Shown here: positions 62,373 to 64,000 of the stretch, piece by piece | How the letters are laid out: every line of letters begins with the position of its first letter | Position numbering within the stretch: position 1 is the first letter of the stretch | Assembly: GCF_000746525.1 (NCBI RefSeq) | Contig: NZ_CP009048.1 | Coordinates: 1,419,501 to 1,483,500 of the forward strand | Direction of reading: 5' to 3' | Length of the DNA: 64,000 nucleotides | Origin: Pseudomonas alkylphenolica | GTDB taxonomy: Bacteria > Pseudomonadota > Gammaproteobacteria > Pseudomonadales > Pseudomonadaceae | The notes under the pieces: generated by a model | The model's input: the letters and a program-made list of their open reading frames with translations, nothing else | The model's database searches: none | Told to the model about the DNA's origin: nothing | Translations under genes and position numbers: made by a program

Positions 62373-62387
62373 TTACCGAATCGGTAA
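62373..62387. promoter_or_regulatory. Inverted repeat upstream of yjcH-actP
   Basis: TTACCG-AAT-CGGTAA is a perfect inverted repeat, 100 bp before the yjcH start. It is a possible operator. The regulator is not in the window; the MxtR/ErdR system controls actP in pseudomonads, but no site for it can be assigned. Confidence 0.4.
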
Positions 62388-62486
62388 AACAGTTTTGCAT
62401 CTAAGACTAAGGTCGTCTGGAGTGCGTCCAAAGGCAGCATAAAGTGGAGTCCGTACTACCTAATCTGTGCTGCGAGGACAAAAACA

Positions 62487-62798
62487 ATGAACGACAGCAT
62501 TTATCTCTCGATACAAAACAGCCCGCGGTTCAAGGAGCTGGTGTCAAAACGCGAACGTTTCGCCTGGATTCTCTCGGCGATCATGCTCGGCCTCTACTCC
62601 GCTTTCATCCTGTTGATCGCCTATGGTCCGCATGTATTGGGTACCAGGCTCAGCCCTGACTCGTCGATTACCTGGGGGATTCCCCTCGGTGTCGGTCTGA
62701 TCCTTTCGGCGTTCGTGCTGACTGCGATCTACGTGCGTCGCGCCAACGGTGAGTTCGATGAGATGAACAAAGCGATTCTCAAGGAGGCACAGCAATGA
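62487..62798 (+). CDS. yjcH: DUF485 membrane protein YjcH
   Basis: A 103-residue inner-membrane protein with two helices (about 27-48 and 67-86), the DUF485 pattern [20 protein letters not shown]. It is co-encoded with the acetate symporter ActP in many proteobacteria. Its role is unclear but it may help ActP assemble or function. It overlaps actP as ATGA. A GAGGACAAAA ribosome site precedes the ATG. Confidence 0.93.
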   Translation: MNDSIYLSIQNSPRFKELVSKRERFAWILSAIMLGLYSAFILLIAYGPHVLGTRLSPDSSITWGIPLGVGLILSAFVLTAIYVRRANGEFDEMNKAILKEAQQ

Positions 62799-64000
62799 TC
62801 CGGCGTCTTCTGGCAACCCTGGCCTTCGGCATCTTCGCACCTGCCGTGTGGGCCGCCGACGCCCTCACCGGCGAGGTGCACAAACAACCGTTGAACGTCG
62901 CGGCGATCCTCATGTTCGTCGCCTTCGTCGGTGCCACCCTGTGCATCACCTACTGGGCGTCCAAACGTAACAACTCCGCCTCCGACTACTATGCCGCCGG
63001 CGGGCGTATCACCGGTTTTCAGAACGGTCTGGCGATTGCCGGTGACTACATGTCGGCAGCTTCCTTCCTGGGTATTTCCGCCCTGGTGTTCACCTCCGGC
63101 TACGACGGCCTGATCTACTCGATCGGCTTCCTGGTCGGCTGGCCGATCATTCTCTTCCTTATCGCCGAACGCCTGCGCAACCTGGGTAAATACACCTTTG
63201 CCGACGTTGCCTCGTACCGTCTCGGGCAGAAAGAAATCCGCACCCTGTCGGCCTCCGGCTCCTTGGTGGTGGTGGCGTTCTACCTGATCGCGCAAATGGT
63301 CGGCGCCGGTAAGCTGATTCAGCTGCTGTTCGGTCTGGACTACCACGTCGCGGTGATCCTGGTCGGTATCCTGATGTGCCTGTACGTGCTGTTCGGCGGC
63401 ATGCTGGCCACCACCTGGGTACAGATCATCAAGGCCGTGCTGCTGCTCTCCGGTGCCAGCTTCATGGCGCTGATGGTGATGAAACACGTCAACTTCGACT
63501 TCAACGCGCTGTTCTCCCAGGCCATCGATGTTCACCCTAAAGGTGAAGCGATCATGAGCCCGGGTGGTCTGGTCAAAGACCCGATCTCGGCCTTCTCCCT
63601 GGGCCTGGCGCTGATGTTCGGTACCGCTGGCCTGCCGCACATCCTGATGCGCTTCTTCACCGTTAGCGACGCCAAGGAAGCCCGTAAAAGCGTGCTGTAT
63701 GCGACCGGTTTCATCGGCTACTTCTACATCCTGACCTTCATCATCGGCTTCGGCGCAATCCTGCTGGTCAGCACCAACCCTGAGTTCAAGGACGCTGCTG
63801 GCGCCCTGATCGGCGGCAACAACATGGCTGCGGTACACCTGGCCAATGCCGTCGGCGGCAGCGTGTTCCTCGGCTTCATCTCGGCGGTAGCCTTCGCGAC
63901 CATTCTGGCAGTAGTGGCCGGCCTGACCCTGGCCGGTGCTTCGGCGGTGTCCCACGACCTGTACGCCAGCGTGATCAAGAAAGGCAAGGCCAACGAGAAG
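62795..64000 (+). CDS. actP: Cation/acetate symporter ActP, truncated by the window edge
   Basis: The first 402 codons of a sodium:solute symporter family permease; the stop is outside the window. A signal sequence precedes ([22 protein letters not shown]) as in ActP. The first signature is [26 protein letters not shown], and [12 protein letters not shown] is the later family hallmark. It imports acetate and other short-chain acids, and possibly glyoxylate. Start overlaps the yjcH stop. Full-length homologues are about 550 residues, so about three quarters is seen. Confidence 0.96.
   Translation, partial: MIRRLLATLAFGIFAPAVWAADALTGEVHKQPLNVAAILMFVAFVGATLCITYWASKRNNSASDYYAAGGRITGFQNGLAIAGDYMSAASFLGISALVFTSGYDGLIYSIGFLVGWPIILFLIAERLRNLGKYTFADVASYRLGQKEIRTLSASGSLVVVAFYLIAQMVGAGKLIQLLFGLDYHVAVILVGILMCLYVLFGGMLATTWVQIIKAVLLLSGASFMALMVMKHVNFDFNALFSQAIDVHPKGEAIMSPGGLVKDPISAFSLGLALMFGTAGLPHILMRFFTVSDAKEARKSVLYATGFIGYFYILTFIIGFGAILLVSTNPEFKDAAGALIGGNNMAAVHLANAVGGSVFLGFISAVAFATILAVVAGLTLAGASAVSHDLYASVIKKGKANEK

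Overview
The window is a stretch of a Pseudomonas chromosome, most probably from the P. putida / P. fluorescens side of the genus. The evidence is high GC with strong GC3 codon use, twelve paired copies of the intergenic REP element typical of these species, and a gene order that, from memory, follows P. putida KT2440 (about PP_1680 to PP_1743) and, for most of its length, P. aeruginosa PAO1 (about PA3234 to PA3271). Nothing looks like an integrated phage, plasmid or large island. Accessory character is limited to a few single genes and the REP elements.

Layout. 1-1.3 kb: end of a cobalamin cluster (cobC, cobS). 1.4-7.6 kb: a secreted GH5 glycosidase, a MarR/MFS efflux pair with a shared palindromic operator, a periplasmic glutathione peroxidase, a FadL outer-membrane channel and small hypotheticals. 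7.6-8.5 kb: a long non-coding stretch. 8.5-14 kb: a Sel1 protein, rmuC and a large transporter-type hybrid histidine kinase. 14-20 kb: three transporters, an MFS-acyltransferase fusion and rdgC. 20.2-20.4 kb: tRNA-Val and tRNA-Asp. 20.5-25.6 kb: an hscC chaperone gene broken by an in-frame amber codon, facing a J-domain protein and a DUF1266 protein. 26-33 kb: nitrate and nitrite assimilation (nasA fused to a CysJ-type reductase, nirB, nirD). 33-41.5 kb: pcaQ, a lipoprotein FKBP, a YkvA protein, an XRE pair, an EAL-CBS-GGDEF protein, the Prc protease and a quinone reductase. 41.6-47.9 kb: an ABC importer operon with a cytosolic phosphodiesterase-like enzyme, a HAD phosphatase and a divergent GntR/UTRA regulator. 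48-57.7 kb: an MscS-type channel, apeB, rluA, minCDE, lpxL, a patatin, mlaA and an alpha/beta hydrolase. 57.7-64 kb: a membrane protein, a GH17 protein, betX and yjcH-actP (actP runs off the end).

How the genes work together. The best-supported regulatory system is nitrogen assimilation. nasA and nirB are each preceded by a sigma-54 promoter (GG-N10-GC), then a hairpin with a six-base loop carrying A at position 1 and G at position 4 (the target rule for ANTAR antiterminators such as NasT), then a strong intrinsic terminator before the start codon. This implies two layers: nitrogen limitation through sigma-54 and nitrate-dependent antitermination.

The best candidate for an undescribed system is the 41.6-47.9 kb cluster. 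Its importer probably brings in an organophosphorus compound, which a nucleotide-pyrophosphatase-type enzyme with Ser in place of the usual Thr nucleophile, and then a HAD phosphatase, would degrade in the cytosol. The substrate is not known to me.

Other points of note are the amber codon in hscC, REP DNA forming the C-terminus of the GH17 protein, a perfect 50-bp palindromic REP inside the ABC operon, and a perfect dyad of two DnaA boxes before the YkvA gene.
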